A DNA stretch of 64,000 nucleotides from UBA935 sp031556725 (GCA_031556725.1 JAVBSL010000011.1:1-64000); one strand, 5' to 3'. Counted from the first letter of the stretch, positions 1 through 8,249 are shown. Numbers and translations are program-made. Notes: a model not told the origin generated them from the sequence alone.

Positions 1-135
1 TGAAGCCCCCCTCAAGATGAGATATCCCATTCTAAATGAAGTAAGATCCCTTGAAGAGTACAAGGTAGATAGGCTTGAGGTGTAAGCATAGCAATATGTT
101 CAGCTGACAAGTACTAATCGATCGAGGGCTTATCC
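1..135 (+). rRNA. 23S ribosomal RNA, 3' end (partial)
   Basis: The first ~135 bases match the conserved 3' end of bacterial 23S rRNA, including the stretch around CTCAAGATGAGATATCCCA and the terminal CTAATCGATCGAGGGCTTA. The gene enters from outside the window, so only its last part is visible. The exact 3' end is estimated within a few bases. No 5S rRNA sequence is visible between it and the tRNA cluster that follows. Confidence 0.93.
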
Positions 136-226
136 AAAAAAGATAGCCATTAGTAATGGCTTACGCAAAGGAAATGTCTTAGAAGGTAGTTGGTTTTCGT
201 GTTCGGTTTTGAAGGTATGAATATAT

Positions 227-300
227 GGCCCAGTGGCTCAGTTGGTTAGAGCGCCGCCCTGTCACGGCGGAGGTCGTGGGTTCGAGTCCCATCTGGGTCG
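227..300 (+). tRNA. tRNA-Asp (GTC)
   Basis: This is a cloverleaf with acceptor stem GGCCCAG/CTGGGTC (one G-U pair), anticodon loop CTGTCAC with anticodon GTC, and T-arm GTGGGTTCGAGTCCCAT. The 3' CCA is not encoded. It is the first gene of a six-tRNA cluster after the 23S rRNA. Confidence 0.96.
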
Positions 301-389
301 CTACATAGTTTATTCTATGTTGACATTTTGGTGGCCATGAGTTACATTTATAGAGTGGTCATTTTTTAAGCCATAAAATGCTCTTTATT

Positions 390-462
390 GGGATCTTAGC
401 TCAGCTGGGAGAGCATCTGCCTTACAAGCAGAGGGTCATAGGTTCGAGCCCTATAGGTCCCA
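390..462 (+). tRNA. tRNA-Val (TAC)
   Basis: The acceptor stem is GGGATCT/AGGTCCC, the anticodon loop CTTACAA gives anticodon TAC, and the T-loop GTTCGAGC is standard. The length is 73 nt with discriminator A and no encoded CCA. Confidence 0.96.
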
Positions 463-501
463 CTTGCAAGTAATTGCATGGTAGTTTAATAGTGATAATA
501 T

Positions 502-583
502 GGATGGGTTCCCGAGTGGCCAAAGGGGGCAGACTGTAAATCTGTTGACGACGTCTTCGAAGGTTCGAATCCTTCTCCATCCA
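502..583 (+). tRNA. tRNA-Tyr (GTA)
   Basis: This is a class II tRNA of 82 nt with a long variable arm (GACGACGTCTTC region). The acceptor stem is GGATGGG/TCCATCC and the anticodon loop CTGTAAA gives GTA. Discriminator A follows; CCA is not encoded. Confidence 0.95.
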
Positions 584-618
584 CTAGAGTTTTTTTACTC
601 TGTACTTTAATTTAATAA

Positions 619-692
619 CGCGGGGTGGAGCAGTCTGGAAGCTCGTCGGGCTCATAACCCGAAGGTCATAGGTTCAAATCCTGTCCCCGCTA
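619..692 (+). tRNA. initiator tRNA-fMet (CAT)
   Basis: The anticodon is CAT. Two initiator hallmarks separate it from elongator tRNA-Met: the first acceptor position is unpaired (C1 opposite T72), and the anticodon stem carries three consecutive G-C pairs (GGG/CCC on either side of CTCATAA). The length is 74 nt. Confidence 0.95.
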
Positions 693-698
693 CTCAAT

Positions 699-771
<73 letters not shown>

Positions 772-795
772 TTTGTTCCGCAAAAAAACAAGTAT

Positions 796-868
796 GGGCG
801 TGTAGCTCAGTCGGTAGAGCACTTGACTTTTAATCAAGTTGTCCGGAGTTCGAACCTCCGCACGCTCA
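796..868 (+). tRNA. tRNA-Lys (TTT)
   Basis: The acceptor stem is GGGCGTG/CACGCTC with one G-U pair, and the anticodon loop CTTTTAA gives TTT. It is the last tRNA of the cluster and is followed directly by a terminator hairpin. Confidence 0.96.
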
Positions 869-870
869 TT

Positions 871-898
871 AAAATCCCTCGCATGCGAGGGATTTTTA
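871..898 (+). terminator. terminator of the rRNA-tRNA operon
   Basis: A perfect inverted repeat (AAAATCCCTCGC with GCGAGGGATTTT) ends in a T-run and starts 3 nt after tRNA-Lys. It is a classical rho-independent terminator for the rRNA/tRNA transcript. The following ~190 bases (900-1088) hold no gene I can support. Confidence 0.9.
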
Positions 899-1088
899 CA
901 TATACATTAATCTCAAATTCGCAGCAGGAAGGTGTCCTCCAGGCAGAATCGGGCGATAACCACATCCAAGCTCGGACGTTCTTGCCGAATAAATAAAAGT
1001 ATGATTTATTGGAAAATAACACCTGTTGATTTACCTCTGAAAATGGCCCAAAATAGAAGGTATCAAATAATAAAGGAGATATCTACAT

Positions 1089-1346
1089 ATGAAGATCTAC
1101 AAAATTTATGGGCTGCTCGGTTTATGTTATGTTTATAGCATGAATCCCGTAGATGGAGAATTGATGGAGGAAGTGGAAATTGAGTTGTCTACGGGCTACC
1201 AGGAAGTGAATCGGGAAAATGGAACTCGCGGCATTGTATGCCCAAGTAATTTCGTATCAACTATGTTTTTCGGTCCTGACCCGACTATTTATGAACACTC
1301 AGAGAATGGCGGAGGAAGATATCAGACATTTCAACTGAAGGCTTAG
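1089..1346 (+). CDS. small hypothetical protein (85 aa), doubtful
   Basis: This is an open frame of 85 codons with an AAAGGAG ribosome binding site about 10 nt upstream and a terminator-like hairpin about 25 nt after the stop. I recognise no family. The N-terminus (MKIYKIYGLLGLCYVYSM) is weakly hydrophobic but is not a convincing signal peptide, and the rest is polar with a Gly-rich stretch near the end. The site and the terminator argue that it is a gene. The odd composition and the isolated position next to a tRNA cluster, a common integration site, leave open that it is a remnant. Confidence 0.35.
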   Translation: MKIYKIYGLLGLCYVYSMNPVDGELMEEVEIELSTGYQEVNRENGTRGIVCPSNFVSTMFFGPDPTIYEHSENGGGRYQTFQLKA

Positions 1347-1369
1347 AAGAAGATACGACAATGTAAAAG

Positions 1370-1393
1370 GCTCGCGAATTTGCGGGTTTTTTG
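1370..1393 (+). terminator. rho-independent terminator
   Basis: A short hairpin (CTCGC/GCGGG arms around GAATTT) is followed by TTTTTT. It lies downstream of the 85-aa ORF. Confidence 0.6.
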
Positions 1394-1540
1394 CATGAAA
1401 GGGGAGTTTTCTATATAAAAATAAGGAAAATTTAATGATTTATGGCAGTTTGTATATTGCAATTTAGCTAGGTTTATTGTATTTTGTTAACAGAGTGTAA
1501 ATAAATTGTGAAGTAGTATTTGGGGAAAGAGGAAGAGGAT

Positions 1541-1960
1541 ATGAAAAAGTTAGTAGTTATGGCAGTAATGTTAGTATTGGCAATGGGATTAGTATCGGCC
1601 TGTGCAGAGGAGGAACTGGAAGATGTATTGGCACCGGCGTCAGAGTTGATAGAGGAATCTGTTGAAGTGGTAGCTGTTGAAACCCTTATATCAACAGACG
1701 GTTATGCTGTAGTTTTAGGTACACTGGTAGAACAGGACAGTCATCATATCATAATGAAAACCAATGATAATCATGATTTGGACTTTAAACTGGCTCCGGA
1801 AACAGTTATTTATGCAGGTGATGCGGAAGCACTGATGCCGGGTGACGAAGTAGCAGTGGTATTTGAAGGAGAGCTGCAAGGGTTAAGTACAGACGGTGTC
1901 AGAGTGATTACCATATCTATATCAGCAGAAGAGGAAGACGGTTTACAAGAAGCAGAATAG
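1541..1960 (+). CDS. putative lipoprotein (139 aa)
   Basis: The N-terminus is a clear lipoprotein signal: two lysines, a hydrophobic core and a lipobox LVSA-C with the cysteine at about residue 21. The product should be exported and lipid-anchored. The mature part is acidic and has beta-rich stretches (YAVVLGTLVEQ, DEVAVVFEGEL) like small OB/DUF-type exported proteins of Clostridia, but I cannot name the family. I chose the ATG at 1541 over an in-frame ATG at 1520 because it follows AAGAGGAAGAGG and begins the signal peptide. A terminator hairpin follows the stop, so it is probably a single-gene transcript. Confidence 0.75.
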   Translation: MKKLVVMAVMLVLAMGLVSACAEEELEDVLAPASELIEESVEVVAVETLISTDGYAVVLGTLVEQDSHHIIMKTNDNHDLDFKLAPETVIYAGDAEALMPGDEVAVVFEGELQGLSTDGVRVITISISAEEEDGLQEAE

Positions 1961-1990
1961 CAGTTGGCGGTAATGCCGCCAGCTGTTTTT
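1961..1990 (+). terminator. rho-independent terminator
   Basis: The arms CAGTTGGCGG and CCGCCAGCTG (one G-U pair), with loop TAAT and a T5 run, directly follow the lipoprotein stop codon. The hairpin ends 28 nt before azlC. Confidence 0.85.
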
Positions 1991-2017
1991 AAGTTAGAAG
2001 AAAAAGGAATTGGCAAT

Positions 2018-2716
2018 ATGAAGAAAAAGGATAATATTCGCTTTGCTGTGAAGCAGACCATACCGGTAATGCTTGGATATATATTTTTAGGAATTGCCTT
2101 TGGACTGATGCTGCAAAATGCCGGGTTTCATTTTTTATGGGCTTTTGCAATCAGCGTTTTTGTGTACGCCGGGAGCATGCAGTTTGTAATGGTAACATTA
2201 TTAAGCGGGGGTGCCGGTTTGCTTTATACGGCGATGATGACTTTCTTTATTAACGGCAGACATATTTTCTATGGACTGTCTTTTGTGGAAAAATATCAGC
2301 AGATGGGAAAGAGATATCCTTACATGGTTTTTTCTTTGACAGATGAGACATATTCGGTTTTGTGCCGGACGAAGATACCGGAAGGGATGAACGAGAAGGA
2401 TGTTATGTTCTACATATCGCTGTTTAACCAATGCTATTGGGTATTGGGTTCTTTGGTTGGCGGACTGGCAGGGCAGTTTATTTCTTTTGACTCCACCGGA
2501 ATTGATTTTTCCATGACAGCACTTTTTGTTGCCATTGTGGTGGAACAGTGGCAGGAGAATAAAAATCGGATACCGGTGATTATGGGAATTGTATTTTCGG
2601 TAGTATTTTTAATCCTGCTGGGTCCGGACAAGTTTATTTTACCATCATTAGCTTTTTCGGTATTTATGCTATTAAGTGCCAGAACGTATATGGAAGGAAG
2701 GGATAAAGATGAATAA
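2018..2716 (+). CDS. azlC: AzlC family branched-chain amino acid exporter, large subunit
   Basis: This 232-aa polytopic membrane protein has the AzlC-family opening: a short cationic tail, then PVMLGYIFLGIAFGLML, then FVYAGSMQFVMVTLLSGG. With AzlD it exports branched-chain amino acids or analogues such as 4-azaleucine. The start at 2018 is preceded by AAAAAGGA; an in-frame ATG at 1964 would lie inside the terminator hairpin. The stop overlaps the start of azlD by 8 nt, so the two are translationally coupled, as is normal for this pair. Confidence 0.93.
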   Translation: MKKKDNIRFAVKQTIPVMLGYIFLGIAFGLMLQNAGFHFLWAFAISVFVYAGSMQFVMVTLLSGGAGLLYTAMMTFFINGRHIFYGLSFVEKYQQMGKRYPYMVFSLTDETYSVLCRTKIPEGMNEKDVMFYISLFNQCYWVLGSLVGGLAGQFISFDSTGIDFSMTALFVAIVVEQWQENKNRIPVIMGIVFSVVFLILLGPDKFILPSLAFSVFMLLSARTYMEGRDKDE

Positions 2717-3041
2717 TATCGGATATTCTATTGCTATCATTGCGATAGTTGCTGTTTGTACAGTGTTTATAAGGTCTATACCTTTTTTTGTTTTCGGTGG
2801 AAAAAGGGAAGTTCCGGAGTTTATACATTATTTGGGAAATTTTCTTCCGGCGGCAATTATGGCTACATTGGTGGTCTATTGTCTGCGCAGTATTCATTTG
2901 TTAGAAGGGAATCATGGACTGCCGGAACTGATTGCCACGGGACTGGTAATACTGCTGCATTTATGGAAGAAAAATATACTCCTGACGGTTTCGGTAAGTA
3001 CTATATGCTATATGGCTATGATTCAGGTAATCTTTAAGTAA
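2709..3041 (+). CDS. azlD: AzlD family branched-chain amino acid exporter, small subunit
   Basis: This is a 110-aa protein with about four membrane helices. It contains the family features TVFIRSIPFFVF, an early Arg followed by Pro, and FLPAAIMATLVVYCLR. It is the partner of AzlC, overlapping it by 8 nt. The start at 2709 sits behind GGAAGGGA and gives the usual AzlD length. Confidence 0.92.
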   Translation: MNNIGYSIAIIAIVAVCTVFIRSIPFFVFGGKREVPEFIHYLGNFLPAAIMATLVVYCLRSIHLLEGNHGLPELIATGLVILLHLWKKNILLTVSVSTICYMAMIQVIFK

Positions 3042-3147
3042 AATTGTTGTTAATTTTTAATGTTTTTGAAAACTAGTGTGTGCATAACTTACATTTTGTG
3101 ATACACTAATAGTGCATAAATAGTGTGATGATAATGAGGGAAGTGTC

Positions 3148-3636
3148 ATGCAAGAGGATTTGTTCAAATTAATTAAAGAACATGGCCGGGATATTCTGGC
3201 TTCGGATAATTTTCGCAAGACAAAAGAACATATGCAGCATGGGACAATGCCGGTACGTTCCCACAGTATTAATGTGGCGAAGTACAGTCTGGTCATCAGC
3301 CGTAAGCTGAAGATTCCCTGCAACCAGCGAGAACTGGTAAGAGGAGCATTGCTGCATGATTATTTTCTATATGACTGGCATGATAAGGATCATATCAGTC
3401 CTCATCGGTTACATGGATTTTTCCATCCGGGGGTGGCATTAAGAAATGCTTCAGCGGAGTACGAATTATCCGATCTGGAAAAGGACATTATCAAGAAACA
3501 TATGTGGCCCTTAACGGTGGTTCCCCCGCTATGCAGGGAAGCCTGGATTGTGACCCTTGCAGATAAGTATTGCTCATTATTTGAAACCATCAGGATACAG
3601 GGCAAAGGACACAGAAAACAAAAAGTAGTAGCATAA
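3148..3636 (+). CDS. HD domain phosphohydrolase
   Basis: This 162-aa protein has the HD-superfamily metal ligands in order: H in RSHSINVAKYS (near residue 40), the HD pair in ALLHDYF, a later His (KKHMWP) and the final Asp in TLADKYCS. Family members hydrolyse phosphate esters of nucleotides or signalling molecules; the substrate cannot be read from the sequence. It stands alone ahead of the PLP decarboxylase with a 29-nt gap and may be co-transcribed with it. Confidence 0.85.
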   Translation: MQEDLFKLIKEHGRDILASDNFRKTKEHMQHGTMPVRSHSINVAKYSLVISRKLKIPCNQRELVRGALLHDYFLYDWHDKDHISPHRLHGFFHPGVALRNASAEYELSDLEKDIIKKHMWPLTVVPPLCREAWIVTLADKYCSLFETIRIQGKGHRKQKVVA

Positions 3637-3665
3637 CCGGTTTAAGATTTACATGAGGTATATAG

Positions 3666-5057
3666 ATGACAGACAGTTTATACAGTCGGTTGAAAGATTA
3701 TGAAAATAGTGATTTTTATCCCTTTCATATGCCGGGACATAAGCGTAACTTGGAAGAAGGAGTTATGCCGGCCTGGTATTCTATGGACATTACTGAAATA
3801 GACGGATTTGACAATCTGCATCAGCCTCAGGAAATTCTTCTAAAGTCCCAGCAAAAAGCAGCTCATTTATATCAGGCGGAGGAAACCTTTTTCTTAGTAA
3901 ATGGGAGTACCTCCGGCATATTAAGTGCCCTTTCGGCAGTTGCTGGGAAAGGGAAAAAAGTGCTGATATCCAGAAACAGCCATATGTCGGTATATCATGG
4001 CGCTATGATAAATGATATTTCGCTGGAGTATCTTTACCCCCGGGTCATGGATGAGTATGATATAGCTGAAGGTATCCAAGGGCCGGAGGTGGCAGAATAT
4101 ATAAAGGATCGGGAAGATATCGGAGCAGTTTTGATTACTTCACCTACTTATGAAGGGGTGATAAGTGATATTGAGAGCATTGCCCAGGCGGTACATAAGC
4201 AGGGAATACCGCTAATCGTGGATCAGGCTCACGGAGCACATTTTGGTTTTCATTCCGGATATCCGGAGAACGCGGTTAAACAGGGTGCGGACATCGTAAT
4301 TCACAGTGTCCATAAAACCTTACCGGCACCAACCCAGACAGCATTGCTGCACGTAAACGGTAACCTCGTTAATAGGAAGTTTTTAAAGCGTTATTTGCGG
4401 ATTTTCCAATCCAGCAGTCCCTCTTATCCGTTAATGGCGGGAATCGATTTCTGTATCAATAAGATGCAGGAAGAAGGCAGGGAGCGGTTGGAAGCTTTGC
4501 GGCAGATGCGCAGTGACTTTGGGGAAAAGGTAAGCCGGTGCAAATACATTTATCTTTGTGAGGTTGATGATCCCTCAAGAGTAGTGATTTCGGTAAAAGG
4601 CACTTCCCTGACAGGCCATCGGTTAGCTGATATTCTGCGCCGACAATATCATTTGGAAATGGAAATGGCATCGGAGAGTTATGTAGTCGCTATTTTTACA
4701 ATTATGGATACGTCTGCGGGTATTAACAGGTTAGCAGAGGCATTAACTGAAATAGACTGTAATATAGAAAATAAGAAACAGGAATTCCATCAGGGATTAT
4801 TTTATCAAAGCCATGCTTTAGAAACCATTGTGGGAATAAAGGAAGCATGGGAAGGCCTATCGGAAGAGATTCCTCTTAACATGGCGGAAGGAAGAACTGC
4901 GGCAGAATTTATTTTTTTATACCCGCCGGGAATCCCTCTTGTGGTACCGGGAGAAAGGTTGGACGGAGAGATGCTTGAGATAATCAGCAAATATCTTCGT
5001 GAAGGAGTTACGATTTACGGGTTAACCCTAACAGGGGAGATCTGTATTTTAAAATAG
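3666..5057 (+). CDS. Orn/Lys/Arg decarboxylase-family PLP enzyme (YaaO/SpeA-like)
   Basis: This 463-aa fold-type I PLP enzyme has the family signature MPGHKRN near the N-terminus, DITEIDGFDNLH, the cofactor-binding Asp and His in VDQAHGAHFGFH, and the Schiff-base lysine in HSVHKTLPAPTQTA. The shorter C-terminal domain matches the Bacillus YaaO/SpeA subgroup. The expected reaction is decarboxylation of arginine or lysine to a polyamine precursor, but the exact substrate is not certain. In many Firmicutes this gene precedes a nucleotide kinase (tmk or gmk) and yaaR. Here pyk and an inserted cassette lie between it and yaaR. Confidence 0.88.
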   Translation: MTDSLYSRLKDYENSDFYPFHMPGHKRNLEEGVMPAWYSMDITEIDGFDNLHQPQEILLKSQQKAAHLYQAEETFFLVNGSTSGILSALSAVAGKGKKVLISRNSHMSVYHGAMINDISLEYLYPRVMDEYDIAEGIQGPEVAEYIKDREDIGAVLITSPTYEGVISDIESIAQAVHKQGIPLIVDQAHGAHFGFHSGYPENAVKQGADIVIHSVHKTLPAPTQTALLHVNGNLVNRKFLKRYLRIFQSSSPSYPLMAGIDFCINKMQEEGRERLEALRQMRSDFGEKVSRCKYIYLCEVDDPSRVVISVKGTSLTGHRLADILRRQYHLEMEMASESYVVAIFTIMDTSAGINRLAEALTEIDCNIENKKQEFHQGLFYQSHALETIVGIKEAWEGLSEEIPLNMAEGRTAAEFIFLYPPGIPLVVPGERLDGEMLEIISKYLREGVTIYGLTLTGEICILK

Positions 5058-5081
5058 AACGTAAAATGAGGAGATTTTGAA

Positions 5082-6494
5082 ATGAGAAGAACAAAAATTA
5101 TTTGTACCATCGGGCCGTCAAGTGACAGTGAAGAAAGGTTAAAAGAGCTGATATCAGCCGGAATGAACGTTGCCCGTTTTAATTTTTCCCATGGTACCCA
5201 TGAACAGCATAAGGTGAAGTTTGACAGGTTAATCAAGGTTAGTAATGACATGGGGCTTCCGATAGCCACGTTGTTGGATACCAAGGGACCGGAGATTCGC
5301 CTGAAAACTGTTGAGGGGGGTAAGGCCGAATTAGTAAGCGGACAGAAATTTATTCTCACTACCGATGATGTGGAAGGCAATAACGAAAGAGTCAGTATCA
5401 CTTACAAAGAGCTCAAAAATGACATTAATATAGGAACAACGATATTAATTGATGACGGCTTAATTGAAATGATAGTGGAAGCCATCGAAGATACCGATAT
5501 AATATGTAAGGTAATCAATGGCGGGAAGATTTCAAATAACAAAGGGGTAAATGTACCCGGTGCGATTCTTTCCATGCCTTATATAAGTGAAACCGACCGC
5601 AGTGATATTATTTTTGGCTGTGAGATGGGATACGATTATCTGGCAGCTTCTTTTACCAGATGTAAGGAAGACATTATTCAGGTGCGGGAAATCATTAAAG
5701 AAAACAGCAGTACCATGAAAATTATTGCTAAAATAGAGAATATGCAGGGTCTTAATAATCTGGACGAGATTCTGGAAGCAGCAGACGGCATCATGGTTGC
5801 CAGAGGCGACATGGGCGTGGAGATTCCCATGGAAGAGGTTCCGGTAGTGCAAAAAGAGATGATCAAAAAGGCGGAAGCATTAGGAAAGCATGTTATCACC
5901 GCTACCCAGATGCTGGAATCGATGATTACCAATCCCCGTCCTACCAGAGCAGAGACTACCGATGTTGCCAATGCTATTTATGACGGAACCACAGCAATCA
6001 TGCTTTCGGGAGAAACGGCCGCCGGTGCTTATCCGATCGAAGCGGTTAAGACCATGGCCAGAATTGCGGAGCGTACCGAAAAAGATATTGATTATGGAAA
6101 CCGCATGAAAAAAAGAGAAAGCATCGACAGTTTTGATATTACTACGGCCATTTCACACGCTACCTGCACTACCGCTGCTGATTTAAATGCCAAGGCGATT
6201 ATTACAGTAACGATTTCCGGATTTACAGCAAGTATGATTTCCAGATATAAGCCGCCCTGTCCTATTATTGCATGCAGTGTGAGTCCCAAATCCTGCCGGC
6301 AGTTAAGTATGTACTGGGGTACGATACCGTTATGGATACCGCGGGAAAGCAGTGCCGATGATTTGTTTATGGAAGCGGTACATACGGCGGAAAAGGCCGG
6401 ATATATTGAAAAAGGTGATGTGGTAGTATTGACGGCAGGAGTGCCTTTGGGCATCTCCGGGAAAACCAATATGATTCGGGTAATTGAGGTCTAA
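5082..6494 (+). CDS. pyk: pyruvate kinase
   Basis: This 470-aa enzyme of glycolysis converts PEP and ADP to pyruvate and ATP. It shows the N-terminal RRTKIICTIGPSS, NVARFNFSHGTHEQH, the PK signature with the catalytic lysine (IAKIENMQGLNNLDEI), MVARGDMGVEI, and the GETAAGAYP motif. It ends at the usual short form, without the extra C-terminal PEP-utilising domain of Bacillus enzymes. The ribosome binding site is GAGGAG. No terminator separates it from the AT-rich cassette that starts 42 nt downstream. Confidence 0.97.
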   Translation: MRRTKIICTIGPSSDSEERLKELISAGMNVARFNFSHGTHEQHKVKFDRLIKVSNDMGLPIATLLDTKGPEIRLKTVEGGKAELVSGQKFILTTDDVEGNNERVSITYKELKNDINIGTTILIDDGLIEMIVEAIEDTDIICKVINGGKISNNKGVNVPGAILSMPYISETDRSDIIFGCEMGYDYLAASFTRCKEDIIQVREIIKENSSTMKIIAKIENMQGLNNLDEILEAADGIMVARGDMGVEIPMEEVPVVQKEMIKKAEALGKHVITATQMLESMITNPRPTRAETTDVANAIYDGTTAIMLSGETAAGAYPIEAVKTMARIAERTEKDIDYGNRMKKRESIDSFDITTAISHATCTTAADLNAKAIITVTISGFTASMISRYKPPCPIIACSVSPKSCRQLSMYWGTIPLWIPRESSADDLFMEAVHTAEKAGYIEKGDVVVLTAGVPLGISGKTNMIRVIEV

Positions 6495-6498
6495 ATTT

Positions 6499-6514
6499 TA
6501 TAAAGTACTTTATA
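6499..6514 (+). promoter_or_regulatory. 16-bp perfect palindrome at the pyk/cassette junction
   Basis: TATAAAGTACTTTATA is an exact palindrome in the 42-nt gap between pyk and the cassette's first gene. It is too AT-rich and lacks a T-run for a good terminator. It could be an operator for the cassette, but no cognate regulator is encoded in the cassette. Confidence 0.4.
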
Positions 6515-6536
6515 TAGAGAGGACGTATAATAATCA

Positions 6537-7052
6537 ATGAAGAAGTTAGTAATAATAATAAATGGTCGTGGTGGTGTTGGAAAAGATACGCTATGTGATA
6601 TGGTATCCAAGAAGGTATTAACTATGAATATATCTTCGATTACCCCAGTTAAAGAAATCGCAATGAGTTGTGGATGGGAAGGTGAAAAAACAGATAAATC
6701 CCGAAAATTTTTATCAGATTTAAAAAAAGTTTTGATAGAATACAATGATTATCCTACAAAATATTTGCTTAAACAATACAAGAAATTTTTAGAAAGTGAT
6801 AGTCAGATATTATTTGTGCAGATTAGAGAGGCTATGGAAATAGACAAGTTTAAAGCCTATATAGAAGTACCTTGCATTTCTCTCTTAATAACCAGATCAT
6901 CTCAAGATTTTACAAAATGGGGAAATTTATCAGATGATGAAGTAGAATTATATAATTATGATTATGAGTTTGATAATTGCATATCCTTAGAAGAAGTGGA
7001 GTATCAATTTGTAAACTATATTTTAGATTTATATAAAAAATTAGGAGAATAA
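6537..7052 (+). CDS. P-loop kinase, dNMP kinase-like (cassette gene 1)
   Basis: This 171-aa protein opens with a beta strand and a Walker A loop, GRGGVGKDT (residues 10-18). The GKDT ending is common in (deoxy)nucleoside monophosphate kinases and related small-molecule kinases. A later strand, ILFVQIREAMEIDKF, resembles the Arg-containing segment after the second core strand, and a basic lid-like stretch LLITRSS follows. It is not a recognisable thymidylate or guanylate kinase. The base composition is far more AT-rich than pyk or yaaR. The stop codon abuts the ATG of the radical SAM gene, so the two are translated together. A nucleotide kinase supplying the substrate for the radical SAM enzyme is my inference. 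Confidence 0.7.
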   Translation: MKKLVIIINGRGGVGKDTLCDMVSKKVLTMNISSITPVKEIAMSCGWEGEKTDKSRKFLSDLKKVLIEYNDYPTKYLLKQYKKFLESDSQILFVQIREAMEIDKFKAYIEVPCISLLITRSSQDFTKWGNLSDDEVELYNYDYEFDNCISLEEVEYQFVNYILDLYKKLGE

Positions 7053-7919
7053 ATGGGTTACTTATTTAATGAAGAAGATAATAGCTACGAATACGTTGAA
7101 GAAAATATTGGGGTAATACCCCAAATTGTTTGGCATATTACAGATAAATGCTTATTATCATGCCAATATTGTTTTGCTACAAAAACCCAAGAGGAAGTGA
7201 TTTGGGGGGATATGGAGCAATATGTAGAGCGATTTAAAGAATTGGGGATACAAAAAATTGACATATCAGGAGGTGAGCCATTATTATATAAAAATTTACC
7301 ACAATTATGCTATAGATTGAAAGAAAATAATATTAGTATAACAATCACAACAAAGGGGGTTGGTACAAAAGATAATTTGGAATGGTTGATTAATAATGTA
7401 AAATATTTCACCAGAATTATATGCTCTTTAGATGTATCAGACGGCATGTTGCAGGATAGAATATGCAATTATAATAACACAACTGATTCGATAGAGTATA
7501 TACTTAAGTCTTTTCAAGATACGCAATATAAAAATTACCGAATTAATACAGTGGTTACCAAATATTTGTTAAATGATGAGATTCTTGATCAATTAATATC
7601 AAAGGTTTTAGAGTATGATTGTGCTGAGTGGTGTTTGATAGAACCACATCCAGCTAATAAAAAAATTACCTTTAATGATTTATCAGTCTCAAAGCAAGAA
7701 TTTGAAAAGATTACTTATAAAATAAAGAAAAAGTATAATAAGAAAAATATTATAAGAAAAGTTGAAAATTTTAATGGATATTGGGTGCTTTATCCAAACA
7801 AATTATTTATAAAGCATGGATATGAAAAAAGTAAAGCAATGGATTTTATAAGAGAACCAATGAATAAAATAATAAAAGAAATAGGGGAAAGCGATTTATG
7901 GATACAAATGAAAAAATAA
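7053..7919 (+). CDS. radical SAM enzyme, possibly viperin-like (cassette gene 2)
   Basis: This 288-aa protein has the 4Fe-4S/SAM cluster motif C-x3-C-x2-C (CLLSCQYC, about residues 32-39) after VWHITDK, and the SAM-binding IDISGGEPLL near residue 70. Later strands read IICSLDVSD and YRINTVVTKYL, with a C-terminal part containing EWCLIEP and YWVLYP. There is no SPASM Cys cluster. The order (HIT-x-KC, then KI-x-SGGEP, S-x-D-x-x-D, INTV, W-x-x-x-E, EFE, Y-x-x-L) recalls viperins, which make ddhNTPs, but the viperin CNYKCGFC motif is not kept. Viperin kinship is therefore a hypothesis. The gene starts directly after the kinase stop with AGGAG upstream, and its 3' end overlaps the next gene by 22 nt. 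Confidence 0.8.
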   Translation: MGYLFNEEDNSYEYVEENIGVIPQIVWHITDKCLLSCQYCFATKTQEEVIWGDMEQYVERFKELGIQKIDISGGEPLLYKNLPQLCYRLKENNISITITTKGVGTKDNLEWLINNVKYFTRIICSLDVSDGMLQDRICNYNNTTDSIEYILKSFQDTQYKNYRINTVVTKYLLNDEILDQLISKVLEYDCAEWCLIEPHPANKKITFNDLSVSKQEFEKITYKIKKKYNKKNIIRKVENFNGYWVLYPNKLFIKHGYEKSKAMDFIREPMNKIIKEIGESDLWIQMKK

Positions 7920-8245
7920 ATGTTTTAAACGAAGATAATGATATTTTGGTAAGCTTGATTTTAAAGGACTTAAAGAAGACATTAGAAATGAATTATGACA
8001 ATAAGATTATAGTGGAGGAGGTAATTGAATGTATAGAGAATACAAAAGGCGATATAATTTCCACCATTATTATTTCTACGCTAACAAGTATTGCGGCAGC
8101 AACAATATACGACTTATTAAAATATTCAATAATGAAGTTTATTAAGGTGAAGAAAGACTGTGACTTAAAAAAGAAAATAACAATTAAGTATAAGGATAAA
8201 AATGTAAGTTATACGCTGGAAGAAATTATTTATAAAGAGGATTAA
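7898..8245 (+). CDS. small one-helix membrane protein (cassette gene 3)
   Basis: This 115-aa protein has a polar, acidic N-terminal ~50 residues, one hydrophobic helix (IISTIIISTLTSIAAATI, about residues 54-71), a short basic stretch (KFIKVKKDCDLKKK) and a terminal beta-hairpin-like segment (ITIKYKDKNVSYTLEEI). This layout is like the small effector-associated constant component (EACC) proteins found next to caspases and other effectors in bacterial conflict systems. I rely on architecture only, not on a sequence match. It overlaps the radical SAM gene by 22 nt and is 4 nt from the caspase gene, so a coupled role is likely: a membrane anchor or an adaptor for the protease. Confidence 0.6.
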   Translation: MDTNEKINVLNEDNDILVSLILKDLKKTLEMNYDNKIIVEEVIECIENTKGDIISTIIISTLTSIAAATIYDLLKYSIMKFIKVKKDCDLKKKITIKYKDKNVSYTLEEIIYKED

Positions 8246-8249
8246 CTTA

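Noticed and set aside
6537..7052. Thymidylate or guanylate kinase at the expected tmk/gmk place
   Set aside because: The Walker A loop is present, but the DRF-type or other signatures of Tmk and Gmk are not, and the gene shares the foreign composition of the cassette.
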